DNA of 64,000 bases from positions 1 to 64,000 of the forward strand of contig JAMZAV010001711.1 of NCBI GenBank assembly GCA_024449915.1. The letters run 5' to 3'. Made by a program: the position numbers and the translations under genes. The DNA is from Sweltsa coloradensis. Its lineage: Eukaryota; Arthropoda; Insecta; Plecoptera; Chloroperlidae. Under the pieces are notes generated by a model that had not been told where the DNA came from, made no database searches, and saw only the letters and a program-made list of their open reading frames with translations. Of the stretch, positions 55,003-64,000 are shown one piece after another (the first letter of the stretch is position 1; each line of letters starts with the position of its first letter).

Positions 55003-55525
55003 GATGAGCGTAGCGAGCGAAGTGAAGACTTCAATTCACTGACCCCCCAAAAAATTTAGCTCGGGTGTTTTTTTTTTCTTCTGTCTGTTTGTTCGCACGA
55101 TTCCGGGCAAACAACATAAGCGATCTTGATGAAAATTGGAGGGGACCTTCGTTTTCTCTGAACTTAGACTTGCCACTTTTTTTTGGGTACAATCGAAGAA
55201 ATATTTTTCATGATATCGTACTTTTACGATTTTTGTCGATTTTGAGTGGGATATTTTCGTGACATTTTGGCCGATTCTGACCAAACGGGTGGGGCTACAA
55301 CGTTCATATTTCACATGGACATTAAGGTTATGGTGATGTATTGCTTTCTGAAAGAAAAAATTGAAAAAGTTAGCCAAAATTTATAGAAATAAAGCTTTGA
55401 TTATAATTTTTTTGATTTTGTGTGCGATATTTTTGTGCCATTTGGGCCAATTTTTAACTAACGGGTGGGGCTACAACGTTCATATTATACATGGACATTA
55501 AGGTTATGGTGATAAAGTGATGTAG
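55003..55525 (+). mobile_element. Diverged MITE G relative with internal tandem
   Basis: It starts GGATGAGCGTAGCGAGCGAA. Then AACGGGTGGGGCTACAACGT followed by ACATGGACATTAAGGTTATG occurs twice about 180 bp apart (about 55278 and 55458). It runs directly into an A copy. Confidence 0.6.
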
Positions 55526-55527
55526 TA

Positions 55528-56010
55528 ACATCAGCTAGTATGAAGGGTAGTATTTTTCTCCTCGAAACTATAGAGGCGAGCTCTGGCAATCGTCGTCGGG
55601 GAACTTGCCCCCTTCCTCTTGACAATCTCCCCGACGACGACGACAAAGACAACACGGACGATGACAAAGACGAAGACGACCACGACGTGGGGGAACCACC
55701 AACCCCTGCCCTCCTCGTACCCTCCCTTTCCCTCTGCCCTTTGCCTGAGCCCGGCCTGATTTCGCCACAGACCACAGGCCCCCCGACCCGACACCGGCCA
55801 TGATCCCCCGCACCTTGCCCCAGCCAAACCCACTACCATGCCCCCCCCTTTCTTGTGGTGGTTCTACCAGCACAGCTGTCCACCACGCGTATCCCCACGT
55901 CACCCCTTACGTTCCACCCCTTTGGAAAAGATATAGTTATAAACTAACTAATTAACTACATTTTCACAGGAGGCGCAATATGATCTAACGGTTGACGCGC
56001 CCTTAAACCT
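55528..56010 (+). repeat. Family A plus an extra core
   Basis: It lacks the 5' hairpins. It holds a perfect 12-bp stem CGTCGTCGGGGA (55591-55602) with TCCCCGACGACG (55628-55639). The region 55690-55910 is unusually C-rich. An AT linker and a second core (CACAGGAGGCGCAATATGAT) follow. Confidence 0.75.
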
Positions 56011-56039
56011 TAGAAACATCAAATAAACATCAACCAAAC

Positions 56040-56440
56040 TTTAAAAGAAGGAAGCGATCCAAGTATCCGTGACTTTCTAGAATCGTGTTGTTTACGCTGT
56101 GAACGAAGGCGGTGAGTCCAACAAGCCGATGCCATTGCTAGTGTTTCTGTTAGGAGCTTCACTTCAGGCTTGTTTGTTGTTAAGAGCTCTGGCATTTGAA
56201 CGAGTAAGATATTATAAATAACTTAGTATTCAAACCAGGGAATCTATAGAGCTCGTGTTCTTATACATAATAAGTCTAGTCGCACAGAGAGTCATTGGAC
56301 GTGGCTCTATGAACCAGCCTAGGACCCGGGAGAAGATATCCAGCATCGCTCTGCCCAGCAACCGAAGTGTCTACAACCATCTTAGTTGGCGTGCGTCTTG
56401 ATACAAGAAATAACTCTGATTTGGAAGTGTAACTCGATCA
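56040..56440 (+). repeat. Family D repeat, full copy
   Basis: Colinear with 3235-3605 from GTGACTTTCTAGAATCGTG to CGTCTTGATACAAGAAATAA. Confidence 0.8.
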
Positions 56441-56479
56441 TGACTTTCTTGTGGTTTACCTGCTGGGATGAGCGGAGTT

Positions 56480-57045
56480 ACCTAAAAGAAGCTAAAATAC
56501 AATTAAGAGATGATCTCTCTCCCATTTCCTCCTCATACCCGTGACGCATGGTTCGTCTGACCAGCGTAAGATTTTCCTTCTCATTTTTCCCGTCTGGGAA
56601 CGGGGCAGAATTTAGCCCAGAGCATGGCTCTGCTAATCGTAAAAGGCGATTTAAGGGAAAAAGTCCACCTCGCAATCATCAGCTAGTATGCAGGGTACTA
56701 TTTTTCTCCCAGAAAATAGAGGCATGCTCTGGCAATCGGCGTCGGGGACCTTGCTCCTTTCCCTTGATGACTCCTCGACGACGATGACCACAATGACAAA
56801 ACGAACGATGACGAAGACAATGACGACCACGACGTTAAAACCCCCTTTCCTCCCTTAACCCGTGGCTGGTTCTGACCTTATGGGCCCCTCCTTCGCCCCC
56901 CCCCCTCTCTTCTAGGTTATAGTGGTGAATTATGACTTAACGTTTGACGCGTTCTTTATCCAAATAAACAAACATTTCCTTCTCATATACCCTAGGCTAT
57001 AGAGTCGCGTTTTTTTACCTTATCGTTGACGCGCCCGAAATCCAT
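56480..57045 (+). repeat. Family A repeats
   Basis: A 3' scrap near 56515-56575, a full copy about 56588-56965 (GTCTGGGAACGGGGCAGAAT to GTTTGACGCGTTC), and a further core scrap (GTTGACGCGCCC) by 57035. Confidence 0.85.
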
Positions 57046-57985
57046 GTAAACAAATAATATTACCTAACAGTTAACGCGTCTTTATCAAAAAAAACTTAAA
57101 AAACAATAACAGCCGTACATAATTTCAATTTAATAAATAACAATATTACAGGAGGCGCGATAAACGTAAGTGCTTAGTTTCTCTAGAAGCCGTAGGTTGT
57201 TTCTACAAGCACTTGTAAGAGCAGATATTAAACCTCCTGAAACTAAAGGTAAGTACTGGCAATCGTCGTCGGGGACACATTCCCTTTCCCTTGAAGACCT
57301 CCCCAACGACGAAGACAATTGACACAACAAACGATGACGATGACAAAGACTATGACGACCGCGACGGCAGATCACCTCATTTCCTTCCCCTTCACGTGGC
57401 TGTTTCTGACCAGCATGATCCCCTCCTCCCCTTATCCCCTAGGCTAGAGTGGTTCATTATGACCTAACGGGTAACGCTCCCTTGATCCAAATAAACTTTT
57501 AAAAAAATGTTTTTTCATTACTTTGGTAGCAAATTTTTTCCGCATTTAGAACTGTTTTAAACTCATGTCAACTCACACGTCACTCAGTATTTCGGAAGTG
57601 TATTTATTATTACACCCCCGTCTGGGCCCGGGGTAGAATTGGCCCAGAGCATGACTCTGCTAATCGTGAAAGGCGATTCAAGAGAAAAAGTCCACCTCGC
57701 AAACATCAGCTAGTAAGCCGGGAGTATATTACTTCCCGAACCTAGAGGCGAGCTCTGAAAATCGTCGTCGGGGACCTTGCCCCCTTCCCTTGACGAACCC
57801 CCGGCAACGATGACAATGACACAACAAACGATGACAAAGACGATGACGACCGCGACGTGAGATACCCTCCTTCCTTCCCTTACCCGTGGCTGGTTCTGGC
57901 CAGCATGGGCCCCTCCTCCCCCCCTTAGGCTAGAGTGGTGCATTATGACCTAACGGTTGACGCGTCCTTAAATCCAAATAAACCA
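57046..57985 (+). repeat. Family B, A, A series
   Basis: B end at 57150-57185 (ACAGGAGGCGCGATAAACG). A (57210-57500) lacks the 5' hairpins. A full copy is at 57615-57985, close to consensus. Confidence 0.9.
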
Positions 57986-58016
57986 AAATCACAAGAATCA
58001 CATTTACTTTAATTAT

Positions 58017-58085
58017 TGGATGAGCGTAGCGAGCGAAGCGAAGATTCCATTCTACTAAACTGGAGAAAAAAATCCAGACTGTTTT
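58017..58085 (+). repeat. MITE G, 5' end only
   Basis: TTGGATGAGCGTAGCGAGCG, then GCGAAGATTCCATTCTAC, cut off at an AT-repeat tract (58086-58150). Confidence 0.75.
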
Positions 58086-58146
58086 TTTTTATATATATAT
58101 TCCCGATCAACCAAATCGAGAAATATATATATATATATTTATATAT

Positions 58147-58890
58147 ATACACTCGCCGTCAACAAGATGGAAACAACATCTGCTTTGGCACAACATGTCA
58201 AGAAGGAGGGTCATTCCATTGATTTTGACGGAATGAGGCCTCTTGCCATGGTAAGCCATCTATCTAGTCGAATCGTCAGAGAGGCAGTTGAAATTGAGAA
58301 GCGCCAACTCAATCTTAACAAACGAGTCGATGGCAAGCGTTTGGCTCAATCGTGGAAGCCTGCTTTGATTGAGAGGTTAGTCAAAGAAAGCGGTATAGCG
58401 GCTGATAGAGTGCCTGCAGTTCTAGACGAACGTGGGACGGTCCGGACGGACCCAACCATCTTGTCTAGAAATTTGGAATCCAGCAGAATGACTAGAAGTC
58501 ATACTGCAGCTCTTGAAAAGTATGAGACTGAGCCGCCTGTGGTACCAAGACATGAAGACAGCGATAGGCCTGCTAGAATGGTCACAAGAAGTCACACTCA
58601 CAATGCAACCAAGTGATTTGATTTTAGGTTCGCTGCAATTGGATCTTGGTTATTTTCTATGTTTGCAAGGTAGTGTGTTTTTTGTTTCTATTTGTTTATT
58701 TTTATAATGCTGTTGTTGTTTTATTGAATTTTTGTTTTACCCTTCCCTTGAAAATGGAAACATAGTTTTTCTGAAACGTTGGGATTAAAAATTATTTTCT
58801 ATAATACTGTGCGTGATTATTAACCGTAAAGATACTTAAAACATTAACCATGGATCACGAAAGCTTAAGACAAAACATATATATATATAT
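58147..58890 (+). mobile_element. Penelope-like element, 3' module
   Basis: It contains the C-terminal part of a GIY-YIG endonuclease gene and a 3' tail with TTTTTCTGAAACGTTGGGA, a motif typical of Penelope-like element ends. Its 5' part is lost at the AT tract. Confidence 0.7.
58167..58616 (+). pseudogene. Penelope-like GIY-YIG endonuclease, C-terminal fragment
   Basis: The 149-codon frame starts METTSALAQHVKKEGHSIDF and aligns by eye with residues 76 onward of the opposite-strand module (GKETSGLAQHAKKTGHLINF). Shared blocks are REAVEIEKR (holding the conserved Glu), LNKRVDG and SWKPAL. The GIY and YIG strands are missing, so no active nuclease could result. The tail (MTRSHT repeated, MVTRSHT) matches VTRSRS-type ends. 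The ATG is internal to the original gene. Confidence 0.75.
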
Positions 58891-58894
58891 TAAA

Positions 58895-59620
58895 TAATAA
58901 TTGTTGAATGGGGCTTTTTTCCGCGAAGAATAACAAGGAGGTTCACACTTACCCCTCCCTGCCCGACGTTTCGGAGAAGTCACATTCTCCATCTTCAGGG
59001 GCGACGTGTCGACAGAGCCTTGTTGCCTTGGGCCTGTCCACTCGCAGACTGATCAATCCTCACGACGTCGTTAGTTCTCGTTGGTTTACGTGTACGTCAC
59101 TCGTCGATTTATCTAATTTAGATCTACTCCTCGTCACAGGTCCGGTTTTGGTTGTAGTGACGTCAGCAACAAGACGGCTCTGTTTACGTGTTGACGTCAC
59201 TACATTACAGGTGCTGTCAGGAAGTGGCACATGTGGTGGCGGACGTGGTTTTTGTTGGTGAAGCTGTAAAACGGGCTTCCAGGACGGAGGCAGTCTTTGT
59301 CCATCATCTCGTTTATTGAGGCTCGTCGGTCGCTTCTCAATCTCGATAGCCTCACGGATAATTTGTACTGGAAGCTCTTTGATAGATGCTAACATACTGG
59401 TATTTTCAAAGTTAATAAGATGGCCGGTCTTCTTGGCGTGTTGGGCTAAACCAGACGTCTCTTTGCCACTGTTGACAGCAACACGGTGTTCCTCCCGTCT
59501 TACTGATATGCGTCGGTTAGTTTGTCCTACATACACCTCGTCACAGGATGCACAAGGCACCTCATAAACACCCTGAGCCTCGAGGGGTAACGGAGAAACC
59601 TCTTGATGGGTACGTATGTA
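58895..59620 (-). mobile_element. Penelope-like element, second 3' module
   Basis: Opposite in orientation to the first, with 3' ends facing. The tail has CTGAAGATGGAGAATGTGAC and CTTCTCCGAAACGTCGGG (minus strand), the counterpart of the motif in the first module. The 5' boundary against the LINE lies near 59600-59625. Confidence 0.75.
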
Positions 59621-59689
59621 ATGAAAATTAAAGCTATGCCTAACCATCCAGCAATTTGGAATGTTTTTAACACGACATATGTCAGACAC
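59060..59689 (-). pseudogene. Penelope-like GIY-YIG endonuclease domain
   Basis: The frame of 209 codons holds a complete GIY-YIG domain: GVYEVPC (residues 40-46), a CxxC pair at 46/49, YVGQTNRR (53-60), SVRREEH, then GLAQHAKKTGH and REAIEIEKR (112-120) with the expected catalytic Glu. In Penelope-like elements this nuclease cuts target DNA for reverse transcription. The RT that should precede it is absent; the first ~25 residues probably come from neighbouring LINE DNA. The domain is uninterrupted. Basic Thr/Ser-rich C-terminus. Confidence 0.85.
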
Positions 59690-60542
59690 TTTGATAACAA
59701 ACCTAAGGCATCTCTTCCAACGGGATTAAGATGTAAACTTTTGTTTAATCTTATAGAATTTCATCTGCCAAAAGTTTTTATTTTTGTATTTAGCAATAAC
59801 CCGCCCTGGTTTACACCAGAGCCGATTATTATATTTGACCTTTGTCGTTTTGATAAAAACTCTACTTGCGATAGTGTATTCAAAATTAACTTTAGAGAGA
59901 TTTGCCATGAACATCAAAGGTTTACTTTGGTATTCACAGATGGCTCCAAAATTGACAACAAGGTTTTAAGTGCTTTTTATTGCTCCACCTTAACTGAACG
60001 TTTCAGGCTAAGCGACGTGTGTTCAGTTTTCACTGCAGAGTTATTCGCCATCCGTGAAGCTCTTAAATACATTCTACGCTGTCGTTGTGGAGAATACCTT
60101 TTGTGTTCAGATAGTATAAGTTCACTTCAAGCTATAGAACTCATGTATTCAAGTCATCATTTGGTACAAGACATCCAATTCTATTTTTAAAAAACTAACC
60201 TCTAAGGGTTATATAATAGAGTTTTGCTGGATACCTGGACACGTGGGCATAGAGGGAAATGAACACGCTGATAGGGCTGCTAATGAAGCTTCCCTGCGTC
60301 GCGACGTTGATTTCAATCTAGTTCCCGTTCCAGATGTCAAGAGTGGATTCATGCAAAGATTGTTGGATTTGCGACAAGCATCTTGGGATGTGTTGCAAAA
60401 TAACAAATTGCGTAGTTTGATGCCCACATTGACTAACAAAATTCGTCCACCTACGTCTCGACTCTCACGTAGAGAAGAGGTGGTATTGTCTAGACTTCGA
60501 ATAGGGCACACACGCCTAACACACGGATATCTCCTTAACTAG
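59625..60542 (+). pseudogene. LINE RNase H and C-terminal region, frameshifted
   Basis: RNase H catalytic blocks are all present: FTDGSK (about 59931), TAELFAIREAL (about 60033), CSDSISSLQAIE (about 60105), then PGHVGIEGNEHADRAANEAS (from about 60232). A one-base shift in the T/A run near 60184-60195 separates the third from the fourth. The C-terminal part has RIGHTRLTHGYLL and, after another break, a CxxC...H motif (CDTCVVPLTVHHM). An RNase H after RT with this terminal motif points to the I group of LINEs. Confidence 0.8.
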
Positions 60543-60620
60543 AGAAAAGGTTATTTCCATATGTGACACATGTGTTGTACCTTTAACCGTACATCATATG
60601 CTAGCAGAAATGTACCAAAT
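59625..60620 (+). mobile_element. I-type non-LTR retrotransposon, 3' part
   Basis: The remnant includes the linker after RT, an RNase H domain and the C-terminal CCHC-type region, followed by a family B start at about 60635. The upstream RT is missing; the Penelope module lies at that edge. Confidence 0.75.
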
Positions 60621-60634
60621 ATGATGCCTTGCGC

Positions 60635-60955
60635 ATCAATTTGATCTACTCCCAATCATATGAAGAACTTCTATCATATGATAACGGCGACAAACTTTCC
60701 AAATTTCTCATCAAAGTAATTCTATTTAACACAACTTTAATTTTGCTACTTTTCTTTATTTTCATTTACATGCATAACTTTTATTTTGCTACTACTTTCT
60801 TCATCTTCAATTTATTTTGTTATTTATACACTTTGAAAACAATCTAATCATTAAACATACCTGCATTAACTCTTCTCATTTACTTTCATTCACAGGCGGC
60901 GCAATATGACCTAACCGGTTGAAGCGCCCTAGTTTCTCACGTCGTCGTCAAAGAA
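60635..60955 (+). repeat. Family B repeat, full-length reference copy
   Basis: From CCCAATCATATGAAGAACTT and CTATCATATGATAACGGCG through the AT-rich middle to ATTCACAGGCGGCGC, GACCTAACCGGTTGAAGCG and CTAGTTTCTCACGTCGTCG. It shows both ends of family B. Confidence 0.9.
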
Positions 60956-60984
60956 TAAATCAAATCAAAATCGTAAGTGATGCG

Positions 60985-61345
60985 CGCGACCCTGATTCGG
61001 AAGGTCCCGGATCTTAACCTGCCGAGAGCGGCAATCCTGACTGAAGATGTTTTTAGATGTTTTTCTCAGTCGTTAATGCTCAGGGAAAGGATTGAGTCCC
61101 TTAAAACAACCCTAGGACATCCCTTCACAATAATTGTCCTAACTCCAATAAACCTAGTTGACACCTCAAGAAGGGGCTTGCAATGCACCCTGGGCAAGTT
61201 TCCAACGAAAAATTATAAAAAATTAGTATATTAACAAACAAACGTAAAAACAATAAATTAAATTATTAACATGCTTGTTACATGACAGCCGGTGAAATAT
61301 GAACTACATGGTTAAAGAGGACTAGATTCTCACATCGTTTAGTAT
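60985..61345 (+). repeat. Family F repeat then family B end
   Basis: F at 60985-61215 (GGCAATCCTGACTGAAGATG, GACATCCCTTCACAATAATT). A decayed B end by 61345 (TGAACTACATGGTTAAAGAG). Confidence 0.7.
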
Positions 61346-61369
61346 TCTGTTGTCGATAAGTTTCCCTGT

Positions 61370-61850
61370 CTGAGCCTGGGGCACAATTGGCTCAGAGCAT
61401 GGCATCTGCTAATTGTGAAAGGCGATTCAAGAGAATAAGCCAATCTCGCTAACATCAGCTTGTTAGAACCGTTGAATAAAACTCCCCGAAACTAGAGGCG
61501 AGCTCAAGTAGTCATCGTCGGGGAACAACCTCTCTCATCTCGACTCCCTCCCCGACGATGACGACAACGACAATACGAACGAAGACAATGACGATGGCGA
61601 TGACAACCACGACTTGGAGAAACCCCCCCTTTCCTCCCCCTACCCGTGGGCTGTTCTGGCCAGAAAGGGACCACCCTTCTTAAATCCTCTAGGTTAGAGT
61701 AGTGGCATCATAAAGTAAAAAGAAACTATAATCTGAGAAAATATATATAAAAATTACCATGAAAATTTAAGTATTACAACACACTTTGAAAGGAAGCTTG
61801 ATTTGACCATACCCAGTTGAAGCGCCCTAGTTTCTCTTGTCGTAATTGAA
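61370..61850 (+). repeat. Family A followed by family B
   Basis: A 61370-61720 with a perfect 12-bp stem CATCGTCGGGGA (61513-61524) and TCCCCGACGATG (61549-61560). B ends CCCAGTTGAAGCGCCC, TAGTTTCTCTTGTCG. Confidence 0.9.
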
Positions 61851-61889
61851 TCTCAGTGTGGCATTTAATACAAAAAAACAATCAAACTC

Positions 61890-62060
61890 TCATCCTGGTC
61901 AGAACCAGCCACGGGGAAGGGGAGCGCCCGCGGACCGCCACGTGAGAACCCCCTTTCCTCCCCTTACCCCGAGCATGGGCCTCTCCGCCCCCCCCCCCCC
62001 CTAGAATAGACTGGTGCGTTATGACCGAACGGTTGACGCGTCCTTCATCAAAACAAAAAC
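61890..62060 (+). repeat. Family A 3' half with an inverted 30-bp piece
   Basis: TGGTCAGAACCAGCCACGGG at about 61898-61917 is the reverse complement of the usual end hairpin, the only inverted A sequence I found. Forward CGTGAGAACCCCCTTTCC and core GACCGAACGGTTGACGCG follow. Confidence 0.75.
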
Positions 62061-62124
62061 TCCACGAAAACTACTTGTCCTATTTATTCCTCTCGGCTTA
62101 AACGTGTGCTGCTCGGTGCATTAC

Positions 62125-62565
62125 TTCTACCTGTATGGCGTCGCAATATACAGCCATCCTGGACGTATAGAACAAGACTTATTATTGGCATTCTTTGAGA
62201 GAGCTTGCACGTTTGGTACTTATTGTAAAGTTTTATTTTCAAACATGATTTTATGGCTAAGCCCCCCACCCCCCTCTAACCTTGTCTGTGGCAGCTTCTG
62301 ACCAGCACGGTTGTGTCATCCCCACATCCCCTAGGTTAGAGTGGCGCATTTATTATGTCTTAATGGTTGACACGCCTGTATTCCAAATAAACAAAACGAT
62401 TCAATTTATATTTAAAGTCGTATCCTATCACAGGTGGCAAAAGATACACACGTTATAATTAGTCGTTGTTTCTACTCGCCGTTTTCAAGAATGCTTCAGG
62501 TTATGATTTGTATTAGGCTTAACTAAGACAATAATAATAACTAAATATCCCCCGTCTGGGCCCTG
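62125..62565 (+). repeat. Unit variant E, second copy
   Basis: Matches 48755-49190: GGCGTCGCAATATACAGCCA, ATTCTTTGAGAGAGCTTGCA, A 3' end, CTATCACAGGTGGCAAAAG and the spacer AACTAAGACAATAATAATAA leading into the next A. Confidence 0.85.
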
Positions 62566-63215
62566 GGTAGAATTGGCTCTAAGCATGCCCTGCTAATCTT
62601 AAATTGTGAGGAGAGAGGAAAAGTCCATCTTACAAACATCAGGTGGAGTTTTATACTCAATTTCCTCCCCCTAAACGTGGCTGGTTCTGACCTGCATGAA
62701 ACCAATCTCCATATATCGCCTGAGGTAGAGTGGCGTATTATGGCCTAAGGTAGACGCGCGCATAAACTTAATGAATCAAAATTACTGCACGAAACTAGAG
62801 GCGAGCTCTGTTAGTCGTCGGTCGTCGGAGACATCCCCTTTCTCTTGACGACCTCCTCGAACTCGACGCCGACAATGATCTGAACCCCCCCCCCCCCATT
62901 CCTCCACCGATACCCTTAGCTGGTTCTGACCATGCGTGGGACCTTCTTTCTGATATCCTTTATAGGCTAGATTGGAGCATTATGATGTAGTCCTACGTTT
63001 GACGCGCCCTTAATCCAAATGAATTAACGAAATATAAATCCTTTTTATTAACTTACAACATCACATGATGGCGCAATATAACTAACTACCCGGTTGAAGC
63101 GCGCTTGTTTCTCTTTTCGTCGTTCTATTCACGCATTTTTCCTGTCCTCTAGGCTAGAGTGGCGCATTATAACCGTACGGTTGACGCACCCTTGAACATA
63201 ATAAATATAAAAAAG
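62550..63215 (+). repeat. Family A, A, B, A-end series
   Basis: A (62550-62780, deleted inside), A (62780-63025, lacking 5' hairpins), B end (63050-63120, TGATGGCGCAATATAAC), A 3' end (63140-63215, CCTCTAGGCTAGAGTGGCGC). Confidence 0.85.
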
Positions 63216-63242
63216 CGTTTGTATCAGAAGTATTTAATTAAA

Positions 63243-63875
63243 GGCCATTCCAGACGCTAAAATTGCTTTCATTAAAGAGTTGGTTTTTGTAACTTATTAT
63301 TGAAATAACATGTATTAGACTATGAAAAATAAAAAATAAAAAATATTGTCGCTATTTTTGGGGCGTACCGGCTGTTTAATTTGCATATTGCGCCTTATTG
63401 CGCTATCAAGTCTAATTTCAAAACGGCTTTTCAGATTATCTTCATTTTTTTTATTAATTTCGTCATCTCTTTGTTCATATAGTGAACAAGTTTCGTAAGG
63501 TTTTGCGGAAGGGATTACAAGTTATGAATTTTTTTATTTAACTCATTGAGTTGAGTGTTGGGGCAAATTTTATGGGGCAAATAAAATTTTTTTAACTTGT
63601 AATCCCTTTCGCAAAACCTTACGAAACTTGTTCACCATATGAACAAAGAGATGACGAAATTAATTTTAAAAAAAATGAAGATAATCTGAAAAGCCGTTTT
63701 GAAATTGGACTTGATAGTGCAATTAGGCGCAATATGCAAATTAAACAGCCGGTATGCCCCGAAAATAGGGACAATATTTATTTTCATTTTTTTTCATAGG
63801 CTTATACATGTTATTTCAATAATTAGTTACAAAAAGCAACTCTTCAATGAAGTCAATTTAGCGTCTAGAATGGCC
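63243..63875. mobile_element. Fold-back DNA element, 633 bp
   Basis: Two ~295-bp arms are reverse complements over nearly their whole length (for example TTTCGTAAGGTTTTGCG at 63490 and CGCAAAACCTTACGAAA at 63610), around a ~35-bp centre. The outermost bases are GGCCATTCCAGACGC and GCGTCTAGAATGGCC. Both sides are flanked by TTAAA (63238-63242 and 63876-63880). No coding capacity. Confidence 0.9.
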
Positions 63876-63880
63876 TTAAA

Positions 63881-64000
63881 CAAATTTATTCCTCAACTCA
63901 TTAATTCGTTAATTGCCCCAAGCGGATGGCATTAAAGAACATAGCTTCAAATTTACTTCGTAACTGCCAACATTAACAACAAATAGGCCTACATTAATTA
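63881..64000. other. AT-rich end of window, nothing recognised
   Basis: No feature seen. It ends with a TAGGCCTA motif. Confidence 0.5.

Noticed and set aside
60900..60955. Helitron 3' end at the B terminus (hairpin GGCGC/GCGCC followed by CTAG and T)
   Set aside because: Conservation continues past CTAGT through TTCTCACGTCGTCG in most copies, and no matching 5' TC boundary or A/T target is seen. Rolling-circle amplification is still worth testing.
1945..63025. CRISPR array or integron-like cassette array, because of many same-strand repeats with hairpins
   Set aside because: Repeat length, divergence and irregular spacing do not fit CRISPR. The retroelements and SINEs mark animal DNA, and no cas or integrase gene of that kind is present.

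Overview
This is invertebrate animal nuclear DNA, most likely arthropod. That rests on the transposon mix: a Jockey-type LINE, a BEL/Pao LTR retrotransposon, Penelope-like GIY-YIG modules, an RNase H-bearing I-type LINE, piggyBac-like and hAT-like miniature elements, tRNA-derived SINEs and a 5S rRNA-derived SINE. The species cannot be read from the sequence. I found no complete host gene, no intact tRNA or rRNA gene, no CRISPR array and no bacterial-type operon. Only a few short stretches look like host exons (29981-30127, 37142-37233, and 47401-47675 on the minus strand), all tentative.

The dominant content is one degenerate repeat system spread over the whole window. Family A (~370-400 bp) starts near TCTGGGCCCGGGG, runs through a chain of short hairpins and a GAY-rich tract, and ends in a core containing GACCTAACGGTTGACGCG. 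Family B (up to ~320 bp) starts near CAATCGTATGAAGAACTTC, is AT-rich, and ends in a second version of that core followed by CTAGTTTCTCACGTCGTCG. By eye there are about 70 A segments and 30 B segments. Except for one inverted ~30-bp scrap near 61.9 kb, all lie on the plus strand, usually in the order A - AT-rich - B - short spacer - next A. Companion families C (hairpin repeat), D (in one place a three-unit tandem), E and F are also always on the plus strand. This looks like an old head-to-tail array that has drifted and been invaded, not independent random insertions.

Region by region. 0-1.5 kb: tRNA-SINE copies and direct repeats. 1.7-8.1 kb: A/B/C/D units with a piggyBac-like element inserted at TTAA in a B and a hAT-like element with an 8-bp target duplication in an A. 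8.4-9.4 kb: GC-rich repeat island and a MITE. 9.84-16.2 kb: BEL/Pao element with both LTRs and a broken interior. 16.3-24 kb: MITE, GC-rich island and A/B/D units in a stretch so rich in homopolymer runs that base-call quality is suspect. 24-29.2 kb: well-preserved A units, a 5S-SINE and a tRNA-SINE. 29.2-30.9 kb: A/B-free block dense in TGTTTGAA motifs. 31-34 kb and 41.3-43.3 kb: two copies of a segmental duplication that differ by later insertions. 34.4-36.7 kb: a MITE and a Jockey-like LINE, each nested in an A copy. 37-39.9 kb: candidate exon, A/B units and a second LINE tail. 40.3-41.3 kb: a 511-bp tandem duplication of an A unit. 43-58 kb: more A/B/C/D units with MITEs and tandem duplications. 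58-60.6 kb: two Penelope-like 3' modules tail to tail, then an I-type LINE 3' part. 60.6-63.2 kb: A/B/E/F units. 63.24-63.88 kb: a 633-bp fold-back element.

The recognisable genes are all selfish-element remnants. They do not form a pathway; their value is as dated insertions that show the A/B array was there first.
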